The notes under the pieces are model-generated. The model did not search any database. It was not told the DNA's origin and saw only the letters and a program-made list of their open reading frames with translations. The translations under genes and the position numbers were made by a program. Source: Acidobacteriota bacterium (GTDB lineage: Bacteria; Acidobacteriota; Terriglobia; Acidiferrales; UBA7541). From it: 34,220 nucleotides of DNA. The stretch covers positions 1 to 34,220 of the forward strand of contig QHYR01000263.1 in the NCBI GenBank assembly GCA_003223315.1. Reading direction: 5' to 3'. Numbering within the stretch: the stretch's first letter is position 1; each line of letters begins with the position of its first letter. Shown here piece by piece: positions 24,452 through 32,501 of the stretch.

Positions 24452-26662
24452 TCACGGGTGAGACGAATCGGCGTGCGCCTCGCCCACTATGACATTCGCG
24501 CCTTGGGGAACGCCCAAGACATTCGGGTTGTCGACAATCACATGGATGGCGCGGACTCGTATACCGCTGCTGGTGGTGCCAGAACACGGTGGACCGCCTC
24601 CGCCATCGCAGGTCTGCTCGTTGAGGGTGACCGAGCCGATCCCGGGCACCAGGATAGTCGTGTTGGGCGGAGGATTGTCGGCCACCGACATGCCTCCGAC
24701 GGAGAGTCCAAGCAGACTAGTGCCTTGCGCGTCGGATGAAGATATTCCGCTACCCGAGGAGCTGTTGGCTTGCGAAATGATCGCGCTGGCGGCCGCCGCC
24801 GTACAGATACCGTTCACCGGCAGCACGCAAACATTTTGCGCCTTCGCGACACTCGACGACTGGCTACTGGAGGTGAGAATCGTACCCGCGCTATCGCTCA
24901 CCGAGGTTCCGCCGCTCACCAACGAGGTTGATAGCTGGTCTAGATCCTGATGATCATGCCCGCCCTGCGGCGGAATGCCCACGAAGCCAACTACCAAGGG
25001 TAATTGCGACGGATTGGTCTGCTCGTTGACGATGGTGGCATTCCCGCTCACCGTTCCCACCAGCGAGGGACATCCAGCGGGCTGCGGGAAGTCGGCGTGC
25101 GCTTGGGCATGGGAGACCACCACGTCAATCGCCTCGCCGGTCAGCGCCAGGCCAGTAATGTGAACCCTGATCATGTTAACGATTAGGTCGGCGGCAAAGG
25201 TCCCGCCAGCAAGCTGGCCAGATGGAGGCTGGGAACTAGACCCGATCTCCTCGTCGAGCTTCACAAAGCTGCCGGCTCCGAACTGGGCCGCGGGCAGGTC
25301 TATCGTTGTGTTCGGGTTAACGTTATTCAGCTGGGTGCCGTTAACGACCAGGTTGTTGAATGACGATCCCGCTGAACTGAAGGACGAGTTGAAGCCAGAG
25401 GCTTGCGCGCTAGCCACTGCCCGCACCACATCTGCGGTGACCAGCCCACCCACGAGGTTGACTCCAGCCGACTCGGCGACGCCAGTATCGGTCGCCGTGT
25501 TCGTCGTCGAATCAACCGTGCTCGTGCTCGACGCGCTCAGCACGTTCGCCTTCAAGACGCTGCCACCGGAAGGTGGAACCGCGACGCTCAGGACTTGGTT
25601 GCTGCTGCTCGTCGACCCGATGCCGGACTGCGAACTGCAAACGCCTTGTGTACAGGTGGCGGGGGTGGCAGCCGGTAGCGCCAGGTTGATTCCCAAGAGC
25701 GTGTCGTGGACACCAGCCGCCAAGGCGTTGCCGCTAGCGTTCGCACCTGCAGGATTGAAGATGGTGAAATTGGCCGGCCTGACCCTGGTACGGTCCTTTA
25801 GTTCGGCGCTCAACGACGTCGAAGCCCGCGTCTTCATGGACACGAAAAGAACTTTGTTGCAGGGGATTTCTCCGATTGTATCGGTGACATTGAGGGCGAG
25901 TTCGCCGAAAAGGTTGGTTCCCGTCGCCGTTAACCCGGTGATGCTGGGCACTGTGTTTACTGCGGCGTCCCAAAGAATCCCCTGACTCCCCACCGAGAGC
26001 GGCACGAAAGTAGTGCCGTTCCAGGTGAAGGCGCTCACGCCGATCACCGCACCTCCAAACTGTGTATCAAATGCGATTAAGAAGTCGCCGGGCGTACGTA
26101 GCGGCAATTGCGGGCAGCCGGAAACACGATTCGTCGAGGGGTCTGCCTGGTTGAACTCGTAATCGATATGGGCGTCGCCGTTGTTGGATAGGCGCGACCA
26201 GTTAGCGTAGAGGAACTGCTTCTGCACGCCGCTGGCAGGAAAGAACCGGAAGGCGATCTCACCGGCTATTGGAGGAGCGCCATTCACTGAGATTTCGTTT
26301 ACGACGTCGTCTTTGGGGGGAGCGCTTCCTGTGGTGCAGACCCAACTGCTCTGGTCATTCTCTTTGGAGCCCTGCCCGAAAATATCGTCGGTCGACCCCG
26401 TCTTATCGGTGAACGTGGTGAGGGCGGCGGGAAAGGGGCTGCTGTCCCAATCGATGGGCTCTGACGGCGGCACGAGGTGATCGACGCTTAGGTTTCCGTC
26501 GATCTCGAAGCTGCCTACGGTGTTACCGGCAAACGTGGTGCGATTTGCGACCCGCGTACCCATCAGGAGCAACAATAGAAAAGTTGTGATGAGCAATAGG
26601 AGGCGCGGGGTAGTGCTTGCAACCACGCGCCAATGCTTCTGGACACACGCTTTCTTCGCCAT
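24452..26662 (-). CDS. Large secreted protein with two choice-of-anchor-P-like modules
   Basis: This is a 736-aa exported protein. The ATG at 26662 is preceded by GAGAGGG; a TTG six codons upstream is rejected. A hydrophobic segment lies at about 20-35 (LLLLITTFLLLLLMGTRVA). Residues 50-310 form a bacterial surface-protein domain I recognise by sight but cannot name: FEIDGNL, FGQGSKENDQSSW, PPKDDVVNEI, ANWSRLSNNGDAHIDYEF, TPGDFLIAFDTQFGG. The second half resembles choice-of-anchor-P proteins and contains two related modules, NTTIDLP...VKLDEE...VNMIRVHITG...VVSHAQAHAD (about 451-524) and NTTILVPGIGSVTLNEQ...RAIHVIVDNPN...VIVGEAHAD (about 667-732), separated by Ser-rich linkers. A cell-surface or extracellular role is likely, the ligand unknown. 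It is monocistronic, with its own terminator. Confidence 0.85.
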   Translation of the reverse strand: MAKKACVQKHWRVVASTTPRLLLLITTFLLLLLMGTRVANRTTFAGNTVGSFEIDGNLSVDHLVPPSEPIDWDSSPFPAALTTFTDKTGSTDDIFGQGSKENDQSSWVCTTGSAPPKDDVVNEISVNGAPPIAGEIAFRFFPASGVQKQFLYANWSRLSNNGDAHIDYEFNQADPSTNRVSGCPQLPLRTPGDFLIAFDTQFGGAVIGVSAFTWNGTTFVPLSVGSQGILWDAAVNTVPSITGLTATGTNLFGELALNVTDTIGEIPCNKVLFVSMKTRASTSLSAELKDRTRVRPANFTIFNPAGANASGNALAAGVHDTLLGINLALPAATPATCTQGVCSSQSGIGSTSSSNQVLSVAVPPSGGSVLKANVLSASSTSTVDSTTNTATDTGVAESAGVNLVGGLVTADVVRAVASAQASGFNSSFSSAGSSFNNLVVNGTQLNNVNPNTTIDLPAAQFGAGSFVKLDEEIGSSSQPPSGQLAGGTFAADLIVNMIRVHITGLALTGEAIDVVVSHAQAHADFPQPAGCPSLVGTVSGNATIVNEQTNPSQLPLVVGFVGIPPQGGHDHQDLDQLSTSLVSGGTSVSDSAGTILTSSSQSSSVAKAQNVCVLPVNGICTAAAASAIISQANSSSGSGISSSDAQGTSLLGLSVGGMSVADNPPPNTTILVPGIGSVTLNEQTCDGGGGPPCSGTTSSGIRVRAIHVIVDNPNVLGVPQGANVIVGEAHADSSHP

Positions 26663-26994
26663 AGGTTCCCTCTCACCCAAGCGTTACACTCTCCCTTTTC
26701 GGGATGGATACTCAGGTTGTATGTGGCTTCCGGAGGGGCAGGGGCGGCCAGGTTCCGATAAATCTGAGAGGGAGCCTGGTCGGCTTCCGGTTAGCTCTGC
26801 ATGAGATGATGAATGTAGTGCAGAGAACTACCCATACGTGAGATACCTGAACACAGAGACCGTTGACACTTTAGTACTTTCGTACTAGAGAATTACAGTG
26901 CTAGAGAATTACACCTCTAGTAAATCATCACGTTTCTTCACTGCGGCTCCGGACGCAGTCCAGACCGCCATTCTTGCTAGCGCAGCCCTCCCTT
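26663..26994. promoter_or_regulatory. Repeat-rich control region
   Basis: This region holds the upstream side of the secreted-protein gene and a compact set of repeats on the other side. TTGACA (26863-26868) is followed after 17 bases by TAGAGA (26886-26891), a possible plus-strand promoter with a weak -10. Inside the spacer lies AGTAC-TTTC-GTACT (26873-26886). A 13-base direct repeat CTAGAGAATTACA occurs at 26885-26897 and 26901-26913. An 8-base inverted repeat, TACTAGAG (26883-26890) and CTCTAGTA (26915-26922), encloses them. This looks like a regulator-binding region; the regulator is not in the window. Confidence 0.5.
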
Positions 26995-27189
26995 ATGGCA
27001 CTCTTCGTTCTGCGTGCCATTGTCGCAGCGATCAGATTTCGCAACGGGCCCATCCGCACGCTTGATGATCGTATTTCCGTGGTTAACTCCAAAATGTCGG
27101 AGCCGGAGAACTACTATCGGCGCGTGCTAACTCCTGAGCAACGGGGCGCATTCGGAGGCAATCCCGTGCTACCTCCCGGAACCGCATGA
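26995..27189 (+). CDS. Doubtful small ORF downstream of the repeat region
   Basis: An ATG at 26995 opens 64 residues beginning MALFVLRAIVAAIRFRNGPI and ending EQRGAFGGNPVLPPGTA. No ribosome binding site is visible; a TTG at 26974 would add seven residues. No family is recognised. It is listed because it lies about 100 bases downstream of the possible promoter at 26863-26891 and no other gene covers this stretch. It may equally be non-coding or a gene remnant. Confidence 0.25.
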   Translation: MALFVLRAIVAAIRFRNGPIRTLDDRISVVNSKMSEPENYYRRVLTPEQRGAFGGNPVLPPGTA

Positions 27190-27239
27190 CTCCCGATAAA
27201 CGGGATCCTGGGAACCTGCCTCAGGCCGGCGGCTCAGGG

Positions 27240-28670
27240 CTAGTCTTTCTTGCCGACGGCTCTATTCAGTTCTGCGACTGTGACCTTGCGGCTATCAGCC
27301 GGATAGTGGATCGGTATGATCGTTTCCACGTCAAGTTTCAGCCGGTCAATGTTCTCCACAAGATCGGTGTTGTTTGCGGTGGGGGGATTGGGCGGCGGCG
27401 CGTCGGCTTGAGCGGGCGGATTGAACGCGTCCGCTTCGACCAGAATCTTCTCCTTGGGCAGATAAGCGACGATCAGACCGTCATTGTGATTACTCCCCTG
27501 GAGGCGGTGCAGCTCGATCACGTGGTTGCCATCGGTGAGAACCTTTTTATCGGTCATGGTTTCAATCGAGATCTTCTTCTTGGCCGCTGACTGCCGGTCG
27601 GGATTGAGCGTGTGAGGCAGGGCAAAGATCTTCTCGTAATAGGCCTTATTGCCCTGGTACGTGATGATCGTGGCGCCCTCGGCGACGAAGGTACGGAGGC
27701 CGCCCAAATGATCGAAATGATTGTGGGTATTGACCACGTACTTGATGGGTTTATTCGGGATCAGCCGCTTGGCCTCGGTGATGATCGCGTTGGCGCGCTC
27801 CTCGCTCTGCGGCCCCTCAATGACGACGATGTAGTCTTTAAAATCGACGGCCAGTGCCGCATAGGCGGGCAGGATCAAGTAGACGCCATCCGCGAGTTTT
27901 TGGGACGTGGCTGGAGGCGTTTGTGGTGCGCCAGCCGGATTGCCTTGGATGTTGACAGGCGCGTTGGGCTTCACATCCGTGACGCTGAGATCGAGCGTGG
28001 GATACCCGCCCTGCTTCTGCACAATGGCGGTGGGAAACTTCACGCCACCGAAATCCTTATAACCATTGTAGGTGACCTCAACGAGTGTGTCGCCGAGCAT
28101 CGGAGTATCGATCCATGTCTCAACTCGAGAGAGCATGTTCTGCCCATCGATATAGCCGTTGAACTTCGCTTTGTTGGGCGCGGTGAAGGTCACAACGGTG
28201 TATTTCTTCCCGTTCATCGATTTTGACGCGACTGCGGCGTTATTGTTGGCGGCCTCCCTCAAGAAACCGTAAGGGGTCAGCCAGAGGTCCACCTTCTGGG
28301 CCCACGAAGTATTCGCGCCAATAACAACGGTTTGGGTCGGACCGGGAGGCAGCCCGCCGCCACGGCGATTCGGGGGTATAGCGGCGAGGACCCTGTCGAC
28401 GCGCCACGCGGGTGATTCGTAGTTGATGGTTCGGGTGTAGGACGTTTCTGCGAATCCCGGCCAGGGCGAACTTGGGTTCACGGCCTGTCCGAAGGCGAAT
28501 TCTGTAGCGGTCCCAGAATATTGGACGGTTTTCAGATTGTCTGCGCCCATCGCTTTGGAAGCATTGCTGAGAATGGTCTTGGCATCTTGCCCGAGCGCAG
28601 CAGGTACAGCCCACGCCACGGCAGTCGCGACAGTCGCGAGCAGTACGAGAGTCACGGATTTCTTGAACAT
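27240..28670 (-). CDS. Secreted LolA-like / metallo-beta-lactamase-fold protein
   Basis: This is a 476-aa exported protein. ATG 28670 has GAGGTG upstream; the signal peptide spans about residues 1-28 (VTLVLLATVATAVAWAVPAALG). Residues 30-235 look like a LolA/LppX-type beta domain (LSNASKAMGADNLKTVQYSG; VTYNGYKDFGGVKFPTAIV). Residues 255-470 are a metallo-beta-lactamase fold with YVVNTHNHFDHLGG (HXHXDH at 316-321), GSNHNDG supplying the third metal histidine, an Asp in VEADAFNPP and a final PIHYP. The second domain resembles class-B3/SoxH-like hydrolases; the substrate is unknown. It is followed in the operon direction by the repeat-rich region, and its upstream region (28671-28892) is a 222-base gap to the NAD(P)-binding gene. 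Confidence 0.9.
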   Translation of the reverse strand: MFKKSVTLVLLATVATAVAWAVPAALGQDAKTILSNASKAMGADNLKTVQYSGTATEFAFGQAVNPSSPWPGFAETSYTRTINYESPAWRVDRVLAAIPPNRRGGGLPPGPTQTVVIGANTSWAQKVDLWLTPYGFLREAANNNAAVASKSMNGKKYTVVTFTAPNKAKFNGYIDGQNMLSRVETWIDTPMLGDTLVEVTYNGYKDFGGVKFPTAIVQKQGGYPTLDLSVTDVKPNAPVNIQGNPAGAPQTPPATSQKLADGVYLILPAYAALAVDFKDYIVVIEGPQSEERANAIITEAKRLIPNKPIKYVVNTHNHFDHLGGLRTFVAEGATIITYQGNKAYYEKIFALPHTLNPDRQSAAKKKISIETMTDKKVLTDGNHVIELHRLQGSNHNDGLIVAYLPKEKILVEADAFNPPAQADAPPPNPPTANNTDLVENIDRLKLDVETIIPIHYPADSRKVTVAELNRAVGKKD

Positions 28671-28892
28671 AGGCACCTCTTCGTTGCGCTCCTCTTGGGA
28701 GCGGAAAGTGCATCCGGCACGCGACCCCATCCCGCAGCCGAAGGGGGCTATGGTCGCGGGCGATGGATGCCGCAAGATTTTATCCCACTTGCAGGAAACC
28801 TTTCGATTGAATCTTTCGACGGCGAAGCAAACGAATGATGCGCCGGAACCAGCAGCGGTCCAGCCGTTGTCAGACTCTCCAGGGCACTTCGT

Positions 28893-29519
28893 TCAATTGC
28901 ACACCCCTACGACTCTACCGATGGACGCACGTTTTTCGATGGCTCCGATCATGAAATCGGCCACATCTGCGCGCGAGATGGTGAAACCAAAACTGGGTAG
29001 ATGCCCTTCCCTCACGCGATACTTGCCGATGCGCGGTTTGTCGGTAAGTCTGGGCGGGCGGACGATGGTCCAGTCGAGTCCGCTCTTCCGAAAGACATCT
29101 TCCATTCCAGATGCATCGGCGACTATATCTTGGAAAAACAACCGACCGAGAAGGTACGCTGGAGGGATGATGGAGTCCTTGAACAAGAATGCCACCGACT
29201 CGACCATGACGCGCCGGACTCCCACATGTAACATGGCGCTCGTCAATGTGACTGCGAAGCGCTCCAGAAGGTTCCTTTCAGCTTTCGAAATGGGGTACCG
29301 TGGACCGAACCCAGATAGGACGGCGTCGTGACCTTGAATTGCCTTTCCCAACTCGGCGCTGTTGAGCAGGTCTCCTTGAATGACGGCGATGCGGTCGCCG
29401 AACGGTTTCAGGCGCTCTGGATTGCGAACGAATGCGGTGACTTGGTGGCCATGCTCAATAGCCTGGCGCACGATCTCTAAGCCCGTACCTCCTGTGGCAC
29501 CCAATACGGCGAGTTTCAT
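28893..29519 (-). CDS. NAD(P)-binding Rossmann-fold protein (NmrA / atypical SDR)
   Basis: This is a 208-aa cytosolic protein. AGGAGG six bases before the ATG is a near-perfect ribosome binding site. The dinucleotide-binding motif GATGGTG is at residues 7-13, followed by VTAFVRNPERLK (a basic residue that suggests NADP), VIQGDLLN and VLSGFGPR. The later part has MVESVAFLF and SGLDWTIVRPPRLTD, typical of the atypical short-chain dehydrogenase group (NAD(P)H-binding, NmrA-like, often quinone reductase- or flavin reductase-like). The catalytic YxxxK is not evident, in line with that group. It lies 73 bases after the efflux pump gene on the same strand and may be its last operon member. Confidence 0.88.
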   Translation of the reverse strand: MKLAVLGATGGTGLEIVRQAIEHGHQVTAFVRNPERLKPFGDRIAVIQGDLLNSAELGKAIQGHDAVLSGFGPRYPISKAERNLLERFAVTLTSAMLHVGVRRVMVESVAFLFKDSIIPPAYLLGRLFFQDIVADASGMEDVFRKSGLDWTIVRPPRLTDKPRIGKYRVREGHLPSFGFTISRADVADFMIGAIEKRASIGRVVGVCN

Positions 29520-29592
29520 AATTCCTCCTGTGTACGAAGAACGCCGATCAACGGCCTGTTTGGCGGGACTCCCTAATACGAGCCGTGTGGAC

Positions 29593-31185
29593 CTAATGGC
29601 CTCCAGCTGCCGCGCCCTTCGGTGGTCGCTTCATCAAGAATACGAAAGGAATCACCGCCAGCGCGGAGACTCCCAACATCCAGAAGTTGTCGAGGTAGCC
29701 GATCATGTTCGATTGGCGAAGGATATCGCCGTAGAGTTGCCCATAGGCTTGTTGCTGCGCGGTCGCCGGTCCTGAGGCCATGAAAATCTGGCTTGCACCC
29801 TGCAATGCGGCTCCGAATTGAGGGCTATACGCTGTGGCGTGAGCAGTCATTACGCTCTGATGGAATTGCGTCCGGCGCGCCAGCATGGTGGTAACGAAAG
29901 AGATCCCCACGCTCGCGCCGATGTTGCGAAACAGATTGATCAATCCCGAGGCGGTGTTGTTCTTCTCGCGCGGAAGATAGGAATACGCAGCAGTGTTGAT
30001 GGGAATGAATAGAAAAGCCAGGCTTACCGCCTGAAAGACGCGCGCCCACATCATGGTCTTGAAGTCCACATCGAGATCGAAGCGGTGAGCCATTAGGAAC
30101 ATGGACATGGCCAGCATCAACAGCCCCAAGGCAATCATGACCCGCGCGTCATACCTGGATAGCAGGAAGCCCACCAATGGCAAAACCATGATGAGAGCAA
30201 ATCCTCCCGGCATGATCATCAGTCCGGCGAGTTCAGCGGTGTAACCGAGCAGCGTCTGGGCCAGTTGCGGCAGCAACAGCGTCGTCGCGTAAAGCACGAA
30301 GCCCACCATGAAAAGCATGACGCAAGCCATCAAGAACGTGCGGTCGCTGAAGAGGCGAACCTCGATGATGGGCTGTTTGTGGCGAAGCTCCCAAAAGTAA
30401 ACTGTTACGAGACAGATGATGGCAATGACAGTGAGGACCACGATATAGCGCGTCTCAAACCAATCTTCGCGTTCTCCTTTGTCGAGCACAACCTGCAGCG
30501 CGCCGAGACCCAGGGCGAGCAGGCCGAAGCCGATGTAGTCTACTTTCACGCCACCGCTCTTCCTGCTTTTCAGCCAGGGCGGGTCCGATACGAGCAGCGA
30601 AGTCAGAAACACCGAGAGTATGCCGAACGGGATATTCATGAAGAAGATCCACCGCCAGCTGTAGTTGTCGGTGATCCAGCCGCCGATCGTCGGTCCTAAT
30701 GCTGGAGCGACGACCACGGCCATGGCGTAAACTGCGAAGGCCATGCCACGCTTCGCCGGCGGAAACGTATCCGCGAGGATAGCCTGCTCACTCGGCTGCA
30801 ATCCTCCGCCGCCTATGCCCTGTAAAACGCGAAATACGATGAGCAAGGGAAGGCTAGGCGCAATACCGCACAGAAACGAGCTGAACGTAAACAGGACGAC
30901 ACAGCTCATGTAGAAACGCTTCCTGCCGAAAATCGAAGAGAGCCAGCCGCTGAGTGGAAGGACGATGGCATTCGAGACAAGATAAGAAGTTAGCACCCAG
31001 CTACTCTCATCTTGACTCGCTGCGAGGCCGCCGCCGATATGGGGAAGCGCGACATTGGCGACACTCGTATCGAGCACCTCCATGAAGGTTGCGATTGTGA
31101 CGGTGAGAGCAATCAACCACAGGTTGTGACCCGGCGTCCATGGTGCCTCGGGATTGGTTTGCAGTGTTTTCGCCTGTTCGCTCAT
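29593..31185 (-). CDS. emrB: Drug efflux MFS transporter, DHA2 (EmrB) type
   Basis: This is a 530-aa inner-membrane protein with 14 expected helices. DHA2 signatures: ATFMEVLDTSVANVALPHIG (helix 1, motif D1), LSGWLSSIFGRKRFYMSC (motif A), FRVLQGIGGGGLQPSEQAIL (motif B), and GPTIGGWITDNYSWRWIFFM (motif C, then the NIPFGI segment). It pumps hydrophobic drugs or toxic organic acids using the proton gradient, together with the EmrA and TolC proteins encoded directly upstream (28-base gap to emrA). The drug range is not predictable. The start is ATG 31185; the ribosome binding site is weak. Confidence 0.93.
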   Translation of the reverse strand: MSEQAKTLQTNPEAPWTPGHNLWLIALTVTIATFMEVLDTSVANVALPHIGGGLAASQDESSWVLTSYLVSNAIVLPLSGWLSSIFGRKRFYMSCVVLFTFSSFLCGIAPSLPLLIVFRVLQGIGGGGLQPSEQAILADTFPPAKRGMAFAVYAMAVVVAPALGPTIGGWITDNYSWRWIFFMNIPFGILSVFLTSLLVSDPPWLKSRKSGGVKVDYIGFGLLALGLGALQVVLDKGEREDWFETRYIVVLTVIAIICLVTVYFWELRHKQPIIEVRLFSDRTFLMACVMLFMVGFVLYATTLLLPQLAQTLLGYTAELAGLMIMPGGFALIMVLPLVGFLLSRYDARVMIALGLLMLAMSMFLMAHRFDLDVDFKTMMWARVFQAVSLAFLFIPINTAAYSYLPREKNNTASGLINLFRNIGASVGISFVTTMLARRTQFHQSVMTAHATAYSPQFGAALQGASQIFMASGPATAQQQAYGQLYGDILRQSNMIGYLDNFWMLGVSALAVIPFVFLMKRPPKGAAAGGH

Positions 31186-31213
31186 CGCTCTGTCGGATCT
31201 ATTCGATAATGTT

Positions 31214-32500
31214 TTACTGAACTTTTACTTTCGGCTCGACGGACAAACCGGGTCTGAGCCGATGATCGGGATCTTGCCCCTGATCGAAGCGGAGCCGCAC
31301 GGGCACGCGCTGAACCACCTTCACGTAATTGCCGGTGGCATTCTCGGGCGGCAGCAAACTAAAGATGGCCCCTGTCCCACCGGCGATGCTCTCCACGTGA
31401 CCGGTATAGTCGCGGCCATAGGCATCGACGAAGATTTCCACCGGCTGGCCCGGGCGCACGTTCTTGAGTTGCGTTTCTTTGAAGTTCGCCGTTACCCAAA
31501 TGTCCTCGAGCGGTACAACGGCGAGTAACTGCTGGCCTGGCGCGACGTATTCGCCGACTTGCACGGATCGCTTGGCAATGAGGCCGTCCACCGGCGCCAT
31601 GATGCGCGTGTAATTCAGATTGAGTTGGGCTTGTTCGACGGCCTCTTGGGACTTCTCTGCCAAGGCTGCTGCGGCTACGGCACGCGACTGTTGAATGCGT
31701 ACTTGCTGAGGGCCGGTGCGAGCCGACTCGAGGGCAGCGACGGCCTGATCCGACTTCCCCTGAGCCTGCGTTACGCCATCTTGATCGGCTTGAACATTCG
31801 CCGCAGCAACCTCTACCGCAGCGGCGGTGGCATTGGCCGTCTGGACGGCTTGCACATACTGCTGCTCAGCGATTTCCTGCTTGTCCACCAATTGCTTGTA
31901 GCGCTTCACATCGTCCTGAGCCTTGGCGTTGTTCGCTTCAGCCTGCAAGAGACTGGCTCGCGCCGCAGCGAGTTGCTTTTCTGACCCAGATATGGCGGCT
32001 CGCGAGTTGTCGACATCCGCCTGGGCTGAAGTGATTTGACTCACGGCGTTGACCGAGGTGATGGGGACATTCACCTGGCTGGCGTCGGCGGTGGCTCGAT
32101 CGTTGGCCAGCGTGGCCTGGGCGCTGCCGAGAGCTACTTGATAATCCGTTGGATCGATCTGCGCCAGCAGCGTTCCGGCTTTCACATATTGGTTATCTTC
32201 CACATAGACCTTTGTAATGTAACCGGCCACTCGCGAGCTGATGGGGTTCACATATCCATCGATCTGCGCGTCATCGGTGGATTCCCAGCCCGCGAAAAAA
32301 TAGTATCCGGCCGCCGCTGCGGCGGTTATAAGGAGCACGCCGGCAACGCCCAGAAGGATTTTGGTCCGTGGCTTACGTTTTGCTGACGCATTGTCAAGAC
32401 TCGCGGAAGCGCTGGAGCTTTGAGGCGAAGTTCGATCATGCTCGCCCACTCCCTCCGGCTGGACTTTTTCTTCTAGGTCGATCGTAACGTCTTGTGGCAT
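31214..32500 (-). CDS. emrA: Membrane fusion protein, HlyD/EmrA type
   Basis: This is a 428-aa periplasmic adaptor. A charged, Ser-rich cytosolic stretch (1-46) precedes one membrane helix (about 48-69, ILLGVAGVLLITAAAAAGYY). STDDAQIDGYVNPISSRVAG and then YVEDNQYVKAGTLLAQIDPT form the first lipoyl half. Long Ala/Gln-rich coiled-coil hairpins span about 125-275. QLNLNYTRIMAPVDGLIAKR and VGEYVAPGQQLLAVVPLEDI close the lipoyl domain, followed by a beta-barrel (VTANFKETQLKNVRPGQPVE). GGGAGG precedes the ATG, which begins one base after the tolC stop. It links EmrB to the TolC-like channel. Confidence 0.93.
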   Translation of the reverse strand: MPQDVTIDLEEKVQPEGVGEHDRTSPQSSSASASLDNASAKRKPRTKILLGVAGVLLITAAAAAGYYFFAGWESTDDAQIDGYVNPISSRVAGYITKVYVEDNQYVKAGTLLAQIDPTDYQVALGSAQATLANDRATADASQVNVPITSVNAVSQITSAQADVDNSRAAISGSEKQLAAARASLLQAEANNAKAQDDVKRYKQLVDKQEIAEQQYVQAVQTANATAAAVEVAAANVQADQDGVTQAQGKSDQAVAALESARTGPQQVRIQQSRAVAAAALAEKSQEAVEQAQLNLNYTRIMAPVDGLIAKRSVQVGEYVAPGQQLLAVVPLEDIWVTANFKETQLKNVRPGQPVEIFVDAYGRDYTGHVESIAGGTGAIFSLLPPENATGNYVKVVQRVPVRLRFDQGQDPDHRLRPGLSVEPKVKVQ

Positions 32501-32501
32501 T

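Noticed and set aside
24220-24492. 90-aa plus-strand open frame over the kinase remnant
   Set aside because: It is in the wrong frame; the kinase-like reading uses another frame of the same bases, and the overlapping hairpin is a terminator for the minus-strand gene.
25173-25985. Plus-strand open frame (270 aa)
   Set aside because: Antisense to the secreted choice-of-anchor-P-like protein, which has a signal segment, ribosome binding site and terminator.
26885-26913. CRISPR-like direct repeat
   Set aside because: Only two copies of a 13-base unit with a 3-base gap; there are no spacers and no cas genes.
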